This document shows, in pieces, positions 27,693-38,974 of a DNA stretch of 64,000 bases. Location of the stretch: the NCBI RefSeq assembly GCF_036417845.1, contig NC_089981.1, positions 41,980,668-42,044,667 on the forward strand, in the 5' to 3' direction. The DNA comes from Apteryx mantelli. Lineage: Eukaryota > Chordata > Aves > Apterygiformes > Apterygidae. The translations under genes were made by a program, and so were the position numbers. Every line of letters starts with the position of its first letter. Within the stretch, counting starts at the first letter, position 1. The notes beneath the pieces are model-generated. The model was given only the letters and a program-made list of their open reading frames with translations, ran no database searches and had not been told where the DNA came from.

Positions 27693-27740
27693 TATATGTA
27701 TATGTTTGTGTGTGTGCATGTGCATGTGTGCGCATACACA
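27693..27740. repeat. TG-rich microsatellite
   Basis: Tracts of tatg, tgtg and gcatg steps ending in cgcatacaca. Confidence 0.9.
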
Positions 27741-28710
27741 GTGAAGGAAAGCATGGAATTTATATTCGGGTTGAATCTTTTGTGTCTTGACTGATCTATT
27801 TCTTCTGATAATTATTTTCATGGGCTCTTTATACAAACATTATCTGGATTCATGTATGTCCTGGAAGCAAAATTACCAGCTTCTTCTGCCATTACCTGTG
27901 TCACTTCTCTGAAGCACCCTGAGAAATTAAAATAGGAATAAAGAGAATTAATCTTATCAAATAGGATTGCAGAGAAACATGACTATTGGAAGCTACTATA
28001 AAGGATAGACAGAGAGCAGCTTTTAACTAATTGACAGACATATAGCAATGACTCATTTGCCTTTGCATAACTTTCCCTCCAAAGACAGAATTTTAGCTAC
28101 CAAACACTCCGCAGCTGCACTAATGTGAACATGATGTATTGTTGGAAACTTGAATGAGGATACAGAAAGCTAACCACGAGGCTAAACTCAGGAGGAAGAG
28201 ATATTACATTTATTATCCTATAATGTGTATACTGCGGTCTATCTGAAATCTGTGTGATTAGGTTTGTGCCTTAGAAAATAGTTTGTATAGAGAATTGCAT
28301 TTGTCACAGAAGACTGGTTGTGAGAAAGCAGATATGGAAATTGAATGTTTCTCACACACTTCAGGCACACCTTTAAAGAATCACACCAACAGCAGCATGA
28401 CTTCAAAATTAAACTAGAGCAACAGACCAGTGCCAGTGGATTAGATGCCACAGACTAGTAAAATTGCAAAATTCTGGCATCACTTCTAGTAATGTGCTTC
28501 CACAACCACTCTCTCAGTACTTAATTGTCACTCCAAAAATAACCATAATTAACTGTGTCAGAAGAAAGAAATCTTTCTAAAAACAGGTTGACCCAATTCT
28601 TCCAGCAATGTTAACTGAATGCCAATCTTGAAGCACCTCAATCAACCATGTATGAAATATGATTTCAGAAATCAATAGAGTGGAGGAATTGTAAATAAGA
28701 AAACAGCTTA

Positions 28711-28742
28711 ATAACAATAACAATAATAATAATAATAATAAA
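28711..28742. repeat. (AAT)n / (AAC)n microsatellite
   Basis: Two AAC-type units run into about seven AAT-type units. Confidence 0.95.
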
Positions 28743-30418
28743 TCTTACTTGTTACTGAGTATGTCAAACAATTTTGACAGGAGACAGAGTTTCCTCCTCC
28801 CGTCCGGAGATAATATCCTTCCTGTGCTGCTATACACAGCAGAAGAATTACCTTACGCCAACCAGGTTGTCCTGCTGCTACTCTGTAGCCATACGTGATC
28901 CACCACAGCAGTTTAACAGCCTTTTGCTGTTATACCTTGAAATTAGTGCTGGGCAGTCATACTCTTCTACAGTTCCATGTAACAGAACAAACTTTGTGTT
29001 TGCGTGGAGGAAATATGCTTAATAACTGTAGGGACTGACTGCCCTCAGTTAGGTGCAAAGTGAAACAACCAAGCAATGCTACAAGGGGACAGACTGACTG
29101 TGGGCAGACACTAAACATCAGCACTCCCACCAAGCCAGGGAGGACGAAAATAGCAGGGGCAACTCGGAGCCTACAACAGTGCATCACACAGAAACGGTGC
29201 AATGAGAAAAGGCTCAGCTTTTGCGAAAAAAGGTAGAGGGACAACTGAAGGTACAGAAAAGGGCCGAAACTGTAATAAGAGAAAAGAAGAAAGACTTTTA
29301 AACTGTAACACAATAAAACCTATAGAAAATTTTTTTGATCAGTGGAGGGAAAAAGCATATCAGAAAACTAAAGAATCATGAAATGAATTATAAGAAGAAC
29401 TTAGCTGGGCTTCCTACCCTTTACCTGACACCAAAGTAGAACAAAATCAAGAAAATGATCAGTATGTTTACATCTCGCATCTTCACAAACCTTGCTGCAG
29501 GGTCAAGTTTTGCATCTTGCTGTTTTATTTTCTTAATTTACATGTGCTTGTAAAGAGAAGAGGAAAAAGTTTTTAAAAAAGAAAAAAGACCAGGCATTTC
29601 ACAAGGTATGGTTTTTTTCCCCTGAAATTCTAAGACCAAAATGTTATCCCCACTTGAGTGGACAAAGGGGGAAGAAGCATGCAGCAACCAGCCTCTCAGT
29701 TCCTAATTAAAAATACAGTATTATTGAAAATAGCCACAGAAGTTAGAAAAGGAAAGATCTACTAGGTTAGATGTTTCACTACTATCATCCTTGTCCATTT
29801 TAGTACTTCTTCCAGATTAATTTTAAGGGACCAATTTTAAAATTAGCAGGGGCCAATGTTAAAATTATATTTACGTGTAGAAATTGCCAATCAGGTGCCC
29901 CCAGTATGCAAATTTCCACATCGTCTCTAGGAAACTATTTTCAACTGATAAAGTATGAATAGTTTTTTTCAGACTTTCAGACTTTAATTTTGTATGTTGC
30001 TACAGTAATCTCATAGTGGCTTAGTACAATATCATAACATCTTAAATAGTCCTCTGAGACTGGTTTGACCCATATCTAATAGAATATTTGCCTACAAATC
30101 TATACACTGTTGCTTTTATTAGCTTTACAAATAATCCTTCAGACAGTTTTCAGTGTGATTTATTTAGTGTGCATTCATCAGTGTGTCTAACTGTTATCCA
30201 GTTATACCAAGAAACAAAAAGCATGGAAGGAGGAGAAAAGGAGGGGAAGAAAAGAGAGAAGAGTTTCTCACTCCTTTTCATCTTCTTTCCTCTTTATTTT
30301 CTTTTTCTCTCCCCATAGTGCTCTGTTATCTTCTCAGGGCTCTTCTTTCTCCATTAACACTGCATTTTATTTCATTCTTCCTCTTTCTTGCCTTTTTCAG
30401 TAGCCCTCTATTATTTCA

Positions 30419-31440
30419 CAGAATCACAGAATGGTTGAGGTTGGAGGGGACCTCTGGAGATCATCTAGTTCAACTCCCCTGCTCAAGCAGGGTCACCTAG
30501 AGCACATTGCACAGGATTGCATCCAGGCGCGTTTTGAATATCTCCAGAGAAGGAGACTCCACAACCTCTCTGGGCAACCTGTGCCAGTGCTCTGTCACCC
30601 TCACAGTGAAGAAGTTTTTCCTCATATTCAGGTGGAACTTCCTGTGTTTCAGTTTGTGCCCGTTGCCTCTTGTCCTGTCACTGGGCACCACTGAAAAGAG
30701 TCTGGTCCCATCCTCTTGACACCCTCCTTTCAGATACTTGTACACGTTAATAAGATCTCCTCTCAGCCTTCTCCTCTCCAAGCTAAACAGGCCCAGCTCT
30801 CTCAGCCTTTCCTCATAAGAGAAATGCTCCAGTCCCCTAATCATCTTTGTAGCCCTTCGCTGGACTTGCTCCAGTAGTGCCACATCCCTCTTGTACTGGG
30901 GAGCCCAGAACTGGACGCAGTACTCCAGATGTGGCCTCACCAGGGCTGAGGAGAGGGGGAGGATCACCTCCCTCGACCTGCTGGCAACACTCTTCCTCAT
31001 GCACCCCAGGATACCATTGGCCTTCTTGGCCACAAGGGCACATTGCTGCCTCATGCTTAACTTGGTGTCCACCAGCACTCCCAGGTCCTTCTCCACAGAG
31101 CTGCTTTCCAGCAGGTCAACCCCCAACCTGTACTGGTGCCAGGGGTTATTCCTCCCTAGGTGCAGGACCCTGCACTTGCCTTTGTTGAACTTCATGAGGT
31201 TCCTCTCCACCCACCTCTCCAGCCTCTCCAGGTCTCTCTGAATGGCAGCACAGCCCTCCGGTGTATCTGCCACTCCTCTCAGTTTGGTATCATCAGCAGA
31301 CTTGCTGAGGGTGCACTCTGTCCCTTCCTCCAGGTCACTGATGAAGAAGTTGAACAAGACTGGACCCAGTACTGACCCCTGGGGGACACCGCTAGCTACA
31401 GGCCTCCAACTAGACTCTGCACCACTGATCACAACTCTCC
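30419..31440 (-). mobile_element. CR1 LINE retrotransposon, 5'-truncated, 3' end intact
   Basis: This is a chicken-repeat-1 family LINE reading on the minus strand. The 3' terminus is the typical tandem ATTCTGTG ATTCTGTG (plus-strand 30419-30434). It is preceded by the family's conserved 3' UTR, including the GAGCAGGG hairpin region around 30477-30493. Upstream is the C-terminal part of the reverse transcriptase ORF. The 5' break is near 31440, where similarity to the ORF stops abruptly; this is usual for incomplete target-primed reverse transcription. No clear target-site duplication is visible, as is normal for CR1. It lies about 5.5 kb beyond the LRRC4C stop codon, in the same orientation. 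The copy is markedly more GC-rich than its surroundings. Confidence 0.96.
30497..31440 (-). pseudogene. C-terminal part of CR1 ORF2 (reverse transcriptase), truncated but open
   Basis: About 314 codons remain open up to the TAG at 30497-30499. The frame includes the RT block [15 protein letters not shown] and the catalytic ADDTKL box about 30 residues further on. It continues through the thumb and C-terminal region ([46 protein letters not shown]) to the usual end near DAILCNVL. The residue before ADD, usually Phe in this family (KFADDTKL), is Ser here. The endonuclease and the first RT blocks are missing through 5' truncation, so the copy cannot encode a working element. There is no genuine ATG at its edge; the frame simply begins at the truncation point (a GTG at 31430-31432). 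The absence of stops or frameshifts indicates a fairly recent insertion. Confidence 0.93.
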
Positions 31441-31663
31441 GAGTTGTTGTTTCATTGTTGTATTAGGTGGGCTAAGGCTTCCTTTTCGGTATAGAATTGT
31501 TTGCTTTGCTATACGAGTGTCAGAAAGAAGCAGGGAGATGAAAAGAGAAACAACCACAGCCAATCTTTCTTCAGGCAGAAAGAAGAGGTGACAATATTTC
31601 CAACAACAATTACTTATATCCATCCTGATCAAAACACTGCTGACATAGGCAATAGAATTTATT

Positions 31664-31678
31664 AAAAAAAAAAAAAAA
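31664..31678. repeat. Homopolymer A15
   Basis: Fifteen consecutive A. A purine-rich stretch with another A run follows near 31815-31865. Confidence 0.9.
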
Positions 31679-32686
31679 GCAGAGCAAAATAATCTTTGTT
31701 GTGCAAGTCCTATGCATAAGGCATGCCACTTGTCAGTGTATCAGCTTTATTATTCAGCCTGACAAGGCCTTGATGACTTTGCAGAGTCAAATAGAGAAAC
31801 TGTTCTTGACCAAAAAGGGGGAAAAAAAAAAAAAAGAGAGAGAGGGGGAGAAGAAAAATAGGGGAAAACATTGTTTGTTTAGGAATTTACTTTTCAAGAA
31901 TCTGAGAGTATTGCTATTTATTGTCTTTTTTTTAAAGTGGAGTTTTATACAATTTGAAAACCTATTATAGTGCAAATATCCAAAGAAATGGATAATTGTT
32001 CTCAAAATCTTCAGAATTTGATCAAATACTCGATTATAAGGAAAGGTATGTTGCAACAGAAAAAGAAAAAAGTATTTCAATCTGGAAGATTGTTAACTTA
32101 CCCACAGCAGGTTATCAACAAGTATAATCTAATATACAATATTCAGAGCATAAAAATGATTCATGAAACTGCTTTTCAGTATCAAGTATTAAAGACCAAA
32201 TGGACTTAAATTCCTGGTCCTCAGGTGTTCAAAGGCTTTACTTAGCATCACAGCAGTGAACTGTTAGCTGTCAAGTTTACAACTGGAACTCAGTCCCAAG
32301 ACAAGCTGGAGAGACAGGTGGCTCAGAAAGAGAGTTTTGGAAAATAATAGTTGAGCAGCTAGACAGAAACAGCAAGCCAAGAAGAAGGACAGGGAAAACA
32401 AGACTTGCTTGATATCATGTGAGTAGTGTCAAAAACAGAACCCAGATTTCCATTTCCTTGCTGAGACAAGCAACTGTCCTTCTGAGGAATTAAACGAGCA
32501 AATTAAATCAAATTGAATTACATGTTACAGAATTAAATTAGTCACAGGGGTTGGATTCATTCTGTGGTCCACTAACTCCAGTTCAGTTTCACTAGAGACT
32601 CCCTCAACTCACTTATTCCCTCTCTCTTTTTATAGTTTTTTTTCTTTTATTTCTTTAATCTCATTTGCACAGTCACCTTTTTAATA

Positions 32687-32701
32687 ATACACACACACAC
32701 C
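32687..32701. repeat. Short (AC)n microsatellite
   Basis: About seven AC units. Confidence 0.9.
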
Positions 32702-35700
32702 TGAATGCATAGCTTTCCAAGGTACATTTTTCTTCTTTTATTTTTTGTAACTTAGTTAAGTTTAACTGACCTACTATGAAAGAAACAGAAGTACTTGTTA
32801 AGTCAACAGAATTCAAAATTTGTTTCTAAAACAATACAATTGCAATATTGCAATTCATACTTTAAATATGATGAAAATATAAACCATGAAAACCATCTCT
32901 CTAATCTAGGGCATGAATCATGTATTGCTGTTGCACTATAGAGGATCAAAGAAATTAAGAAATCCTCCACTGTGCAAGCCAGTGTGGACTGAAGAAAGTC
33001 CTAGAGAATGTTAAACAGGAACCTGCAATGGATGGAGTTGGGATGACTTAACTGAGGTTTCCCTTGCATGATCTGTCTGGAAGACTATTCCAGAGCCAAA
33101 AAAACAGATTACATAACACATATACAGCGAAATGTTAGAAGAAACATGAAAGCTATGGAGAGGGCAGCAAGAATCTTGCACTAGCCGAATAAAGTTTTTT
33201 GTCTGTTTGGGGGATATTGCTGTTAACTTTTCAGTGCAGCATTATTGTCATGATTTGAGCAGCTTTAACATGAACATATCATCTACCTACTTCACAAATT
33301 TAATTAATTTTCACAAACCTCCCCTGACACATAAATACTGGAATATAAACTTTAGAAAAGGGATAATAGCTTGGAAAGATTGTCCATCCTCATCATTTAA
33401 AAGACTACAGGAATATTTATATCTGACATAGAAAAGTCTGTGACAGCTGTTGTGAAATATTTTCATAAGACTTTGAAGCTAAATCTAAATACCATATTAA
33501 TTTAGATATCCCTTTTCTGATGCTGTGATTAACCCATAATGCCATCAGTGGGAAAGGGAATCTTGAAAACCATTGCATATAATTTTTAATGCAGTAGAAT
33601 ATTTTAGCAGATAAAACCTCAACACCACAATAATTTTCAAACATTTAGCTCTTTTCAAAGAAAAATAAAATGTCTGTCTTGTATGGTGAATTGAATGAAA
33701 CTTGCTTGCTTTTCACATGTTATTTCTGCATATGGCAAGATTTGTAAGACTTGGTGACTATTCCGGAGAGAAAATGGTTTGCACTTTGTATTCGTACAGG
33801 ACAACAGGCAAACATCTTCGAACTCTATAAGATGAACTGAAGAATAATTCATCCTTTCTCATGAGCACACTAAAAAATGATAGCTCATAATCAAGATCTC
33901 AATTTTGTTGCACAATTTATTTTACATCATACCCCATCTAGTATGTTACCTGCAAGGGAAATTTTATTAGAGCTTTCTCGCTGTTGTGCTCTGCCATACA
34001 GGGACTCGCTCCTTGATTCTTAACATCGCAGTCTCAGGAGCCATAGCAAGCTGCAGTGGCATGTGATCTGAGCAGCAAAAGCAGACTGCAGAGCACTCCT
34101 CTCACATTAGTGCAGAGCTCACCTTGTAACTTGAGTTGTGATGTTCTCTAACACTTAGTTAATCTGCAAAAGTAACAGGTGTCTTACAGAAGTAGGAAGG
34201 AATCATAAATAATCTTTAGGGCTGCAAGAAGGAAAAGTTATGTCTTCCCTGATAAAGTCATAACTAGTATAGTTTTTACAGAATACACATATCCTCTCCC
34301 AACCAAACACACCAAAACGCCTTTTATTTAGCCTTATCAGGAGCAAACAGGAATATCTGAAAGATATGGGAGTTTTATTTAATTAGACAATATAAATGAT
34401 TATCACTCAATAAGAATGTATATATTATTTAAAGCAGTCACTGACATTATTTTGTATTAATTAAAAGAGGAATAAAGACTGTTACTGATCCTGTGTCCCA
34501 CTTTGCAATAACTACTCCTTTTTTCTTTAAGGCCTCTTCATCTTCAGGAGCTTGTAAAAGCTGTATGCTTATAAAACCATGGTGACCATAAGTGACTAAC
34601 AAATACTGGTTAGAGAGTAGCCATCATTTTATAACATAAACCTGTTGATTACAGATGACCCAGATTTAGGTTTCCTAGAAATAATTTTTTGTGTGTTGTC
34701 AGATGAGCATTGGTCATAAGGCTATATTGGACATAATGTTACTAGCCAGATGGGCAAAGTACAAACAGCAACATGCTTGCAATGTTTCTGTACAGACTTT
34801 ATCATGATGCTTAAAAGAGATCACTAATGAAATGCACTAATGCACTTTGAAGAAACAGGAGGCCAAGCTAGGAATGACTACTTCAGCATTTCACATTCAG
34901 GTCTATCTTTGTCCTCTATTAAAATTCCTTTAGTATAGATAATATTTTTCATGTAATACATCAAAGAATAATGTCTTGCCAAATGTTTCTTTGAGATTAT
35001 TATAGGACTTCGGGTTTCATTCTGCATTATACTTATCAGAGTCCTTGCAGAGTGTGATTCATCGTCACCTCTCTCCAGTGGTCTCTTTAAATCAGGTCTT
35101 CTTCCTGTAACGTTCACTTGCAACCTTGAGAACTGTGCGTCCTATAAGAGATATTTACCCTGTCAACCTATCTTGTAGATATTCCTTCTTAAATTTACAG
35201 AAGAGAATTATACTGCTCAGTAGGATCTTCACCCTGAATGCTCCTGTATACTAGAATGCTCCAAAGAGATTTTGATAAAAACCCAAGAACATTACTTACC
35301 TTGCAGAGCATCCTGAAACTCATAGTTAGTTAAGTAAGGAAATCAGTGAAAAGACATTCAGACCTGATGCATAAGATTATTTTTCCTAACCTAAATCTTC
35401 TTAAAATTCTTCTACTTCCTTGCGAACACATGAAGTAGCTTAATCTGGCAGAACTTCTACACCCAGAAGACTAGTCTCCTGACAGCTGGTTTTATTATGC
35501 AAATCTGTCTTTTTAGCTTTCGGCATACAAGTTATACACCACTCCCATACCTGTAAGGTAAATCCAGAAGACACATATAAAAAGAAAGGAAAAGGGTGTA
35601 CATTTCCTATTGGTAAATAAGTCTGAGTTTAAATCAATGTAAACTAGCTACTCTAAAGGAAGTTTAATTTGTCATGCAAGTTACAGTAACCTACATTCTC

Positions 35701-36289
35701 CTCTGATTTGTCTGAGTATGTTTTTTCTTTCTTCTTTGTTAAACCAAAATGCTCAGACTTCTTCCTGTGAGTTACTCCTTTAATAGTATTTTGGTATCAT
35801 TTTGTACATAGGGATGCAGATCTGATATGTATTATAGATATCTAAACAAATTTTATATTTACGTCTAGAAGGACTACCAAAACAACTGACCTGGAAAACA
35901 CTAGCTTTGAAACTAACATGAATTTTTCTTATTGACAGTTATGGGTAACAGAAAAACAGCATTGTTTAATAAGTTCTTTGTAGAACTTTTGTAGAACTTT
36001 TCTGGGTATTGTGGAATATATCTCTCAACACAAAGGAGATAAATGAAAATAATGTTAGAATGAATCATCATAATTTTGCATTAAAAGTCAAGCATCCTTG
36101 TTTGCCAGTATGTTGTTTACATATACTAAAATGAAAACTATGTTATTCTTCAGTAATGATCCAAAATGCTTTAATTATTCTCTTTAAAATGATTGTGTTT
36201 TGGACCATCACAGAAGAATACTGTAAAAATTTAAATAAACTTTTGATGTTTAAAGCCACACTAAAAATGAGCTATATCCAAGTACAGAA

Positions 36290-36988
36290 AAAAACAATAT
36301 TTTATTTATAATCTTAGTTTAGTGTTTGAACTACAAATTCTGGTTCTAGAATTGTTTAAAAGATCATGGGTTTCACAGGTTTGCACAAGTAAATTAATTT
36401 CTTGTTTTGTTTTGTTTTTTTTCTTTTACTTTTTCCCACTTCTTCACAAAATGGTCCTTTTGGTAAATACAGAGCAGGTCACTACATGAAAAAAAAAAAT
36501 TGTTTGTTTATTTCTTTTTCTCACTTGTAAAGTTGCTGCTAACATACCATTCCCTGTCAAATAATTTCAAAAGGGCATGTGAAAAGAAAAGAAAAAAAGG
36601 AAAAAAATGTGACAAAATAGACCAAATCTCACAACTAGAATTCACCATAAAAGTTCCCAAAGTGTAACAGAATTCTTACAAAATTTCCTAGACCAGTTCA
36701 TTTAGGGAATCAAGATCTCCTATGAAAAATATGGCAAATGGAAATCAGGGTAGGCTGGGGAGGAAAAAGGAAAGGAGGAGGGTAAATAAGTGCAGCAAAA
36801 CCAGGTTCTGAGGAATACACATAATTTTGTCTGCTTTAGATCACAATAGAATTTTTAATAAATAAATTTCTTTTTCTTTGTAAAGACACTTTTTTGAAAC
36901 AGTAGATTTAGCCCAGTAATTTGTGTCATTTGTTTTATAAACTGTCTTTTGTTGTCCTCCCCTCCCACCCCATAATGTCATAAATGTT
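36290..36988 (-). other. LRRC4C: Probable LRRC4C 3' UTR with candidate poly(A) signals
   Basis: AT-rich non-coding sequence follows the LRRC4C stop. On the minus strand there is ATTAAA at 36854-36859, AATAAA at 36507-36512 and AATAAA at 36301-36306. Any of these could serve as a cleavage signal; the lower boundary given here simply includes the third hexamer. In an AT-rich region such hexamers are frequent by chance, so the true 3' end cannot be fixed without transcript data. A long pyrimidine run (plus strand) at about 36403-36437 lies within it. Confidence 0.4.
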
Positions 36989-38905
36989 TTAGATTTGAGT
37001 CTCTTGTACATTGTCTTTTGAGTTCATTCGGATCAATAACGGTTCATGCACTGAACTGTGTATTGAATTTATTGTGTTAACTGTTGTTGTGTGGTTGAAA
37101 GGAGACTTATAAGAGTTATAGTGATTTAGGTGCTCATGCTCTATTGCTGGCATGGGCAAGTGACTCTCTATAGGTGTGTCACCTGTAAGGTCATCATCCA
37201 CATTAATGATCTCTACAGTCCGTGTTGGAGCATGATGGTTCTGCCGGTGATGCTGTTTCCTCATTTTGTAGAAAATTACCAGCATCACAGCAGCCATGAG
37301 AGTGATAGCCACAAAACAACCAATTATGATTTTGGTAGTCTTCATAACCTCATCTATTCCTGGGATCCCATTGTTTGCGTCCGTCACAGGGATGGTGAAT
37401 GTTTTTTCTGTTGATCTTGTGCTCTGTGGAGTGAGTGAGGTTGTCATGTTAGTGATCTCCCAGTTGGTAACTGGTGTGGGCCCAACCTGCTCTGTGGTCT
37501 GTGCCTCATCCTGAGAAGGTTCCACAGTCTCTACTGTGACAGTTGAAAAGTATGTGTAACCAGGGTTATCCAGGGCAGTCACATTCAGTGTGGCAGAAGC
37601 TGTGGTATTTCCAACAGAGTTACTCACCAGGCAGGTATACAAACCCGTGTCTTGCACAGTTACCTTTGTAAAATTTAACGTGCCATCACTGAGCACAGCA
37701 ATCCGAACTCTGTATGCCCCATGCGTCATAACAGATCCATTTGGAGTAATCCAAGATACAGAGGTCAGAGAGGTTGATGCTCGGCATTTCATCTCTGCAG
37801 CCATGCCTTCTGTGACGTTGAGGTCTGCTGGTGGCTCCACTATGACTGGAGCATAACATGTGAAGTAATTCAGGTCCAGCTCACCAATGTACCTTCCTTT
37901 CAAACTGGGAGGTGTGTGGCAACGGGCGCAGCATGCAGTATTGGAGGGTGCCTTGTCTTTAATCCACCAGCTGAGCCAAAGGATATCACAGTTGCAGTTC
38001 CAAGGATTGTGATGCAAATGGATCCTTTCTAGACGGAGTGGTGTGAACAGGTCATGAGGCAGTAGTGTTAAATTGTTGTGTGCCAGATTGATCTCTACAA
38101 GTGACTGAAGGTTATCAAAAGCATTCCTTTCTATCACTTGAATCTGAGACTGTATCATCCACAATTTTTGGAGGTGCATTAACCCTTGGAAGGAACCTGG
38201 CCGGATGGCAGTCAGGTGATTCCCAGAAAGATCTAACTCATCCAGTTTTACAAGTGGTGTGAGGTTAGGAATCTCTCGAAGGTTGCACATGGCAAGGTTC
38301 AAATACCTCAAATTGGACAGACCTTCAAAGGCACCTTCTGAGATATATGAAAGCCTTTTCAATTCCCCCAAATCCAACCTCCGGAGAGAAGGGATTCTGT
38401 TAAAAGCATAAGAAGGGATACTTTCAATGGGGTTGTTTCTCAACCACAGTTCCTTCAGTTTTGACAGGTATACAAAAGCCCCATTTGGGATAGTGGTCAG
38501 ACGATTGTCAAAGAGTTCCAAAGTATTGAGATTGGCCAGACCATTGAAAGCACCTATTTCAATTGTTCTGATGTGATTCCTGCTGAGCTGCAGGATTTCT
38601 AGGTGCCTCAGATGTTTGAAGCTATTCACTTTAATGATTTGGATCTGGTTCTCATGGAGATTGAGTAACCGGGTGTTGGTGGAGATGCCGTCTGGCACGT
38701 CTCTCAGATTTTTCCGTACACAAATCACTTTACTGAACTGGTTGCTGCAGGAGCAGACTGAAGGACAAGTTTGAGCCCTCACTAGACCAGCCACCACAAG
38801 AAGCTGAAGAGCCAGCAGCACCACAAGCAGGGGGTCAAATAGGGCCCTGTTAAACCTAGGACCTATCATTATCTGCTGTGGATGTAAGGTCATCTTGTTC
38901 AACAT
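36989..38905 (-). CDS. LRRC4C: Netrin-G ligand 1 (LRRC4C), complete single-exon coding sequence
   Basis: A 638-codon frame from ATG to TAA. NGL-1 is a postsynaptic type I membrane adhesion protein that binds netrin-G1 across the synapse and PSD-95-type scaffolds inside the cell. Visible parts: signal peptide about 1-44, with a hydrophobic core around 26-41 and probable cleavage before QTCPS; N-terminal cysteine cap (C47, C51, C53, C62); leucine-rich repeats about 76-298; C-terminal cap (C303, C305, C325, C326, C329, C350); one Ig C2 domain about 353-442 with C374 and C425; Thr/Ser-rich stalk; transmembrane helix about 525-546 followed by KMRK; PDZ ligand ETQI at the C-terminus. Sequons include N278, N363, N389, N411, N433, N441 and N486. 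The human protein is 640 residues as I remember it; this one lacks one residue after L290 and one in the stalk near 472. The paralogues LRRC4 and LRRC4B fit less well, because the N-terminus and cytoplasmic tail match LRRC4C. The start follows the conserved [12 protein letters not shown]-terminus. Confidence 0.98.
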   Translation of the reverse strand: MLNKMTLHPQQIMIGPRFNRALFDPLLVVLLALQLLVVAGLVRAQTCPSVCSCSNQFSKVICVRKNLRDVPDGISTNTRLLNLHENQIQIIKVNSFKHLRHLEILQLSRNHIRTIEIGAFNGLANLNTLELFDNRLTTIPNGAFVYLSKLKELWLRNNPIESIPSYAFNRIPSLRRLDLGELKRLSYISEGAFEGLSNLRYLNLAMCNLREIPNLTPLVKLDELDLSGNHLTAIRPGSFQGLMHLQKLWMIQSQIQVIERNAFDNLQSLVEINLAHNNLTLLPHDLFTPLRLERIHLHHNPWNCNCDILWLSWWIKDKAPSNTACCARCHTPPSLKGRYIGELDLNYFTCYAPVIVEPPADLNVTEGMAAEMKCRASTSLTSVSWITPNGSVMTHGAYRVRIAVLSDGTLNFTKVTVQDTGLYTCLVSNSVGNTTASATLNVTALDNPGYTYFSTVTVETVEPSQDEAQTTEQVGPTPVTNWEITNMTTSLTPQSTRSTEKTFTIPVTDANNGIPGIDEVMKTTKIIIGCFVAITLMAAVMLVIFYKMRKQHHRQNHHAPTRTVEIINVDDDLTGDTPIESHLPMPAIEHEHLNHYNSYKSPFNHTTTVNTINSIHSSVHEPLLIRMNSKDNVQETQI

Positions 38906-38909
38906 TCAT
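38856..38909 (-). CDS. Overlapping upstream ORF (17 codons plus stop) at the LRRC4C start
   Basis: An ATG begins four bases upstream of the LRRC4C start (the sequence reads ATGAATG on the minus strand). It opens a different frame of 17 codons that ends with TAG at 38856-38858, inside the LRRC4C coding region. The upstream ATG has A at -3. The annotated LRRC4C ATG has T at -3 and T at +4, a weak context; the in-frame Met5 codon has A at -3. Ribosomes would therefore have to pass the upstream start by leaky scanning to make NGL-1, or begin at Met5. The peptide resembles nothing I know and is probably regulatory if translated at all. Whether it is translated is inference. Confidence 0.4.
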   Translation of the reverse strand: MNVEQDDLTSTADNDRS

Positions 38910-38974
38910 AATTTATTTGGTATTGGTCCTTCTGGAGTTTGAATAGCCTGAAAGAAAGAAGGGAGAAGGAGAAC
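38906..38974 (-). promoter_or_regulatory. LRRC4C: 5' UTR part of the LRRC4C coding exon and its splice acceptor
   Basis: Read on the minus strand, a pyrimidine-rich tract at about 38951-38973 leads into CAG at 38950-38948, followed by GCTATTC. This is a near-ideal 3' splice site, so the exon should begin at 38947 and carry 42 bases of 5' UTR before the start codon. In mammals all LRRC4C coding sequence lies in the last exon, and the non-coding 5' exons are spread over very long introns; an acceptor here agrees with that. The matching donor and upstream exons could not be identified in this window. Confidence 0.8.

Larger units (their letters stand above)
14591..30418. other. Non-coding AT-rich stretch between the two CR1 copies
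   Basis: No supported gene, RNA gene or transposon. Contains microsatellites listed separately. GC-richer patches near 17460-17570, 21470-21640, 27390-27630 and 28770-29240 show no coding signature that I recognise. A long pyrimidine-rich run (plus strand) at about 30260-30400 abuts the CR1 3' end. Confidence 0.6.
31441..36289. other. Non-coding stretch between CR1 and LRRC4C 3' region
   Basis: AT-rich, with an A15 run, a purine tract near 31815-31865, a short AC repeat and an 11-bp tandem repeat (gtagaactttt twice at 35980-36001). No gene seen. It may include distal LRRC4C 3' UTR if a later poly(A) site is used. Confidence 0.6.

Noticed and set aside
30431..31466. Several plus-strand ORFs within the CR1 element
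   Set aside because: Antisense shadows of the CR1 reverse-transcriptase frame.
37130..37856. Plus-strand ORFs antisense to LRRC4C
   Set aside because: Shadow frames produced by the codon structure of the real gene on the other strand.
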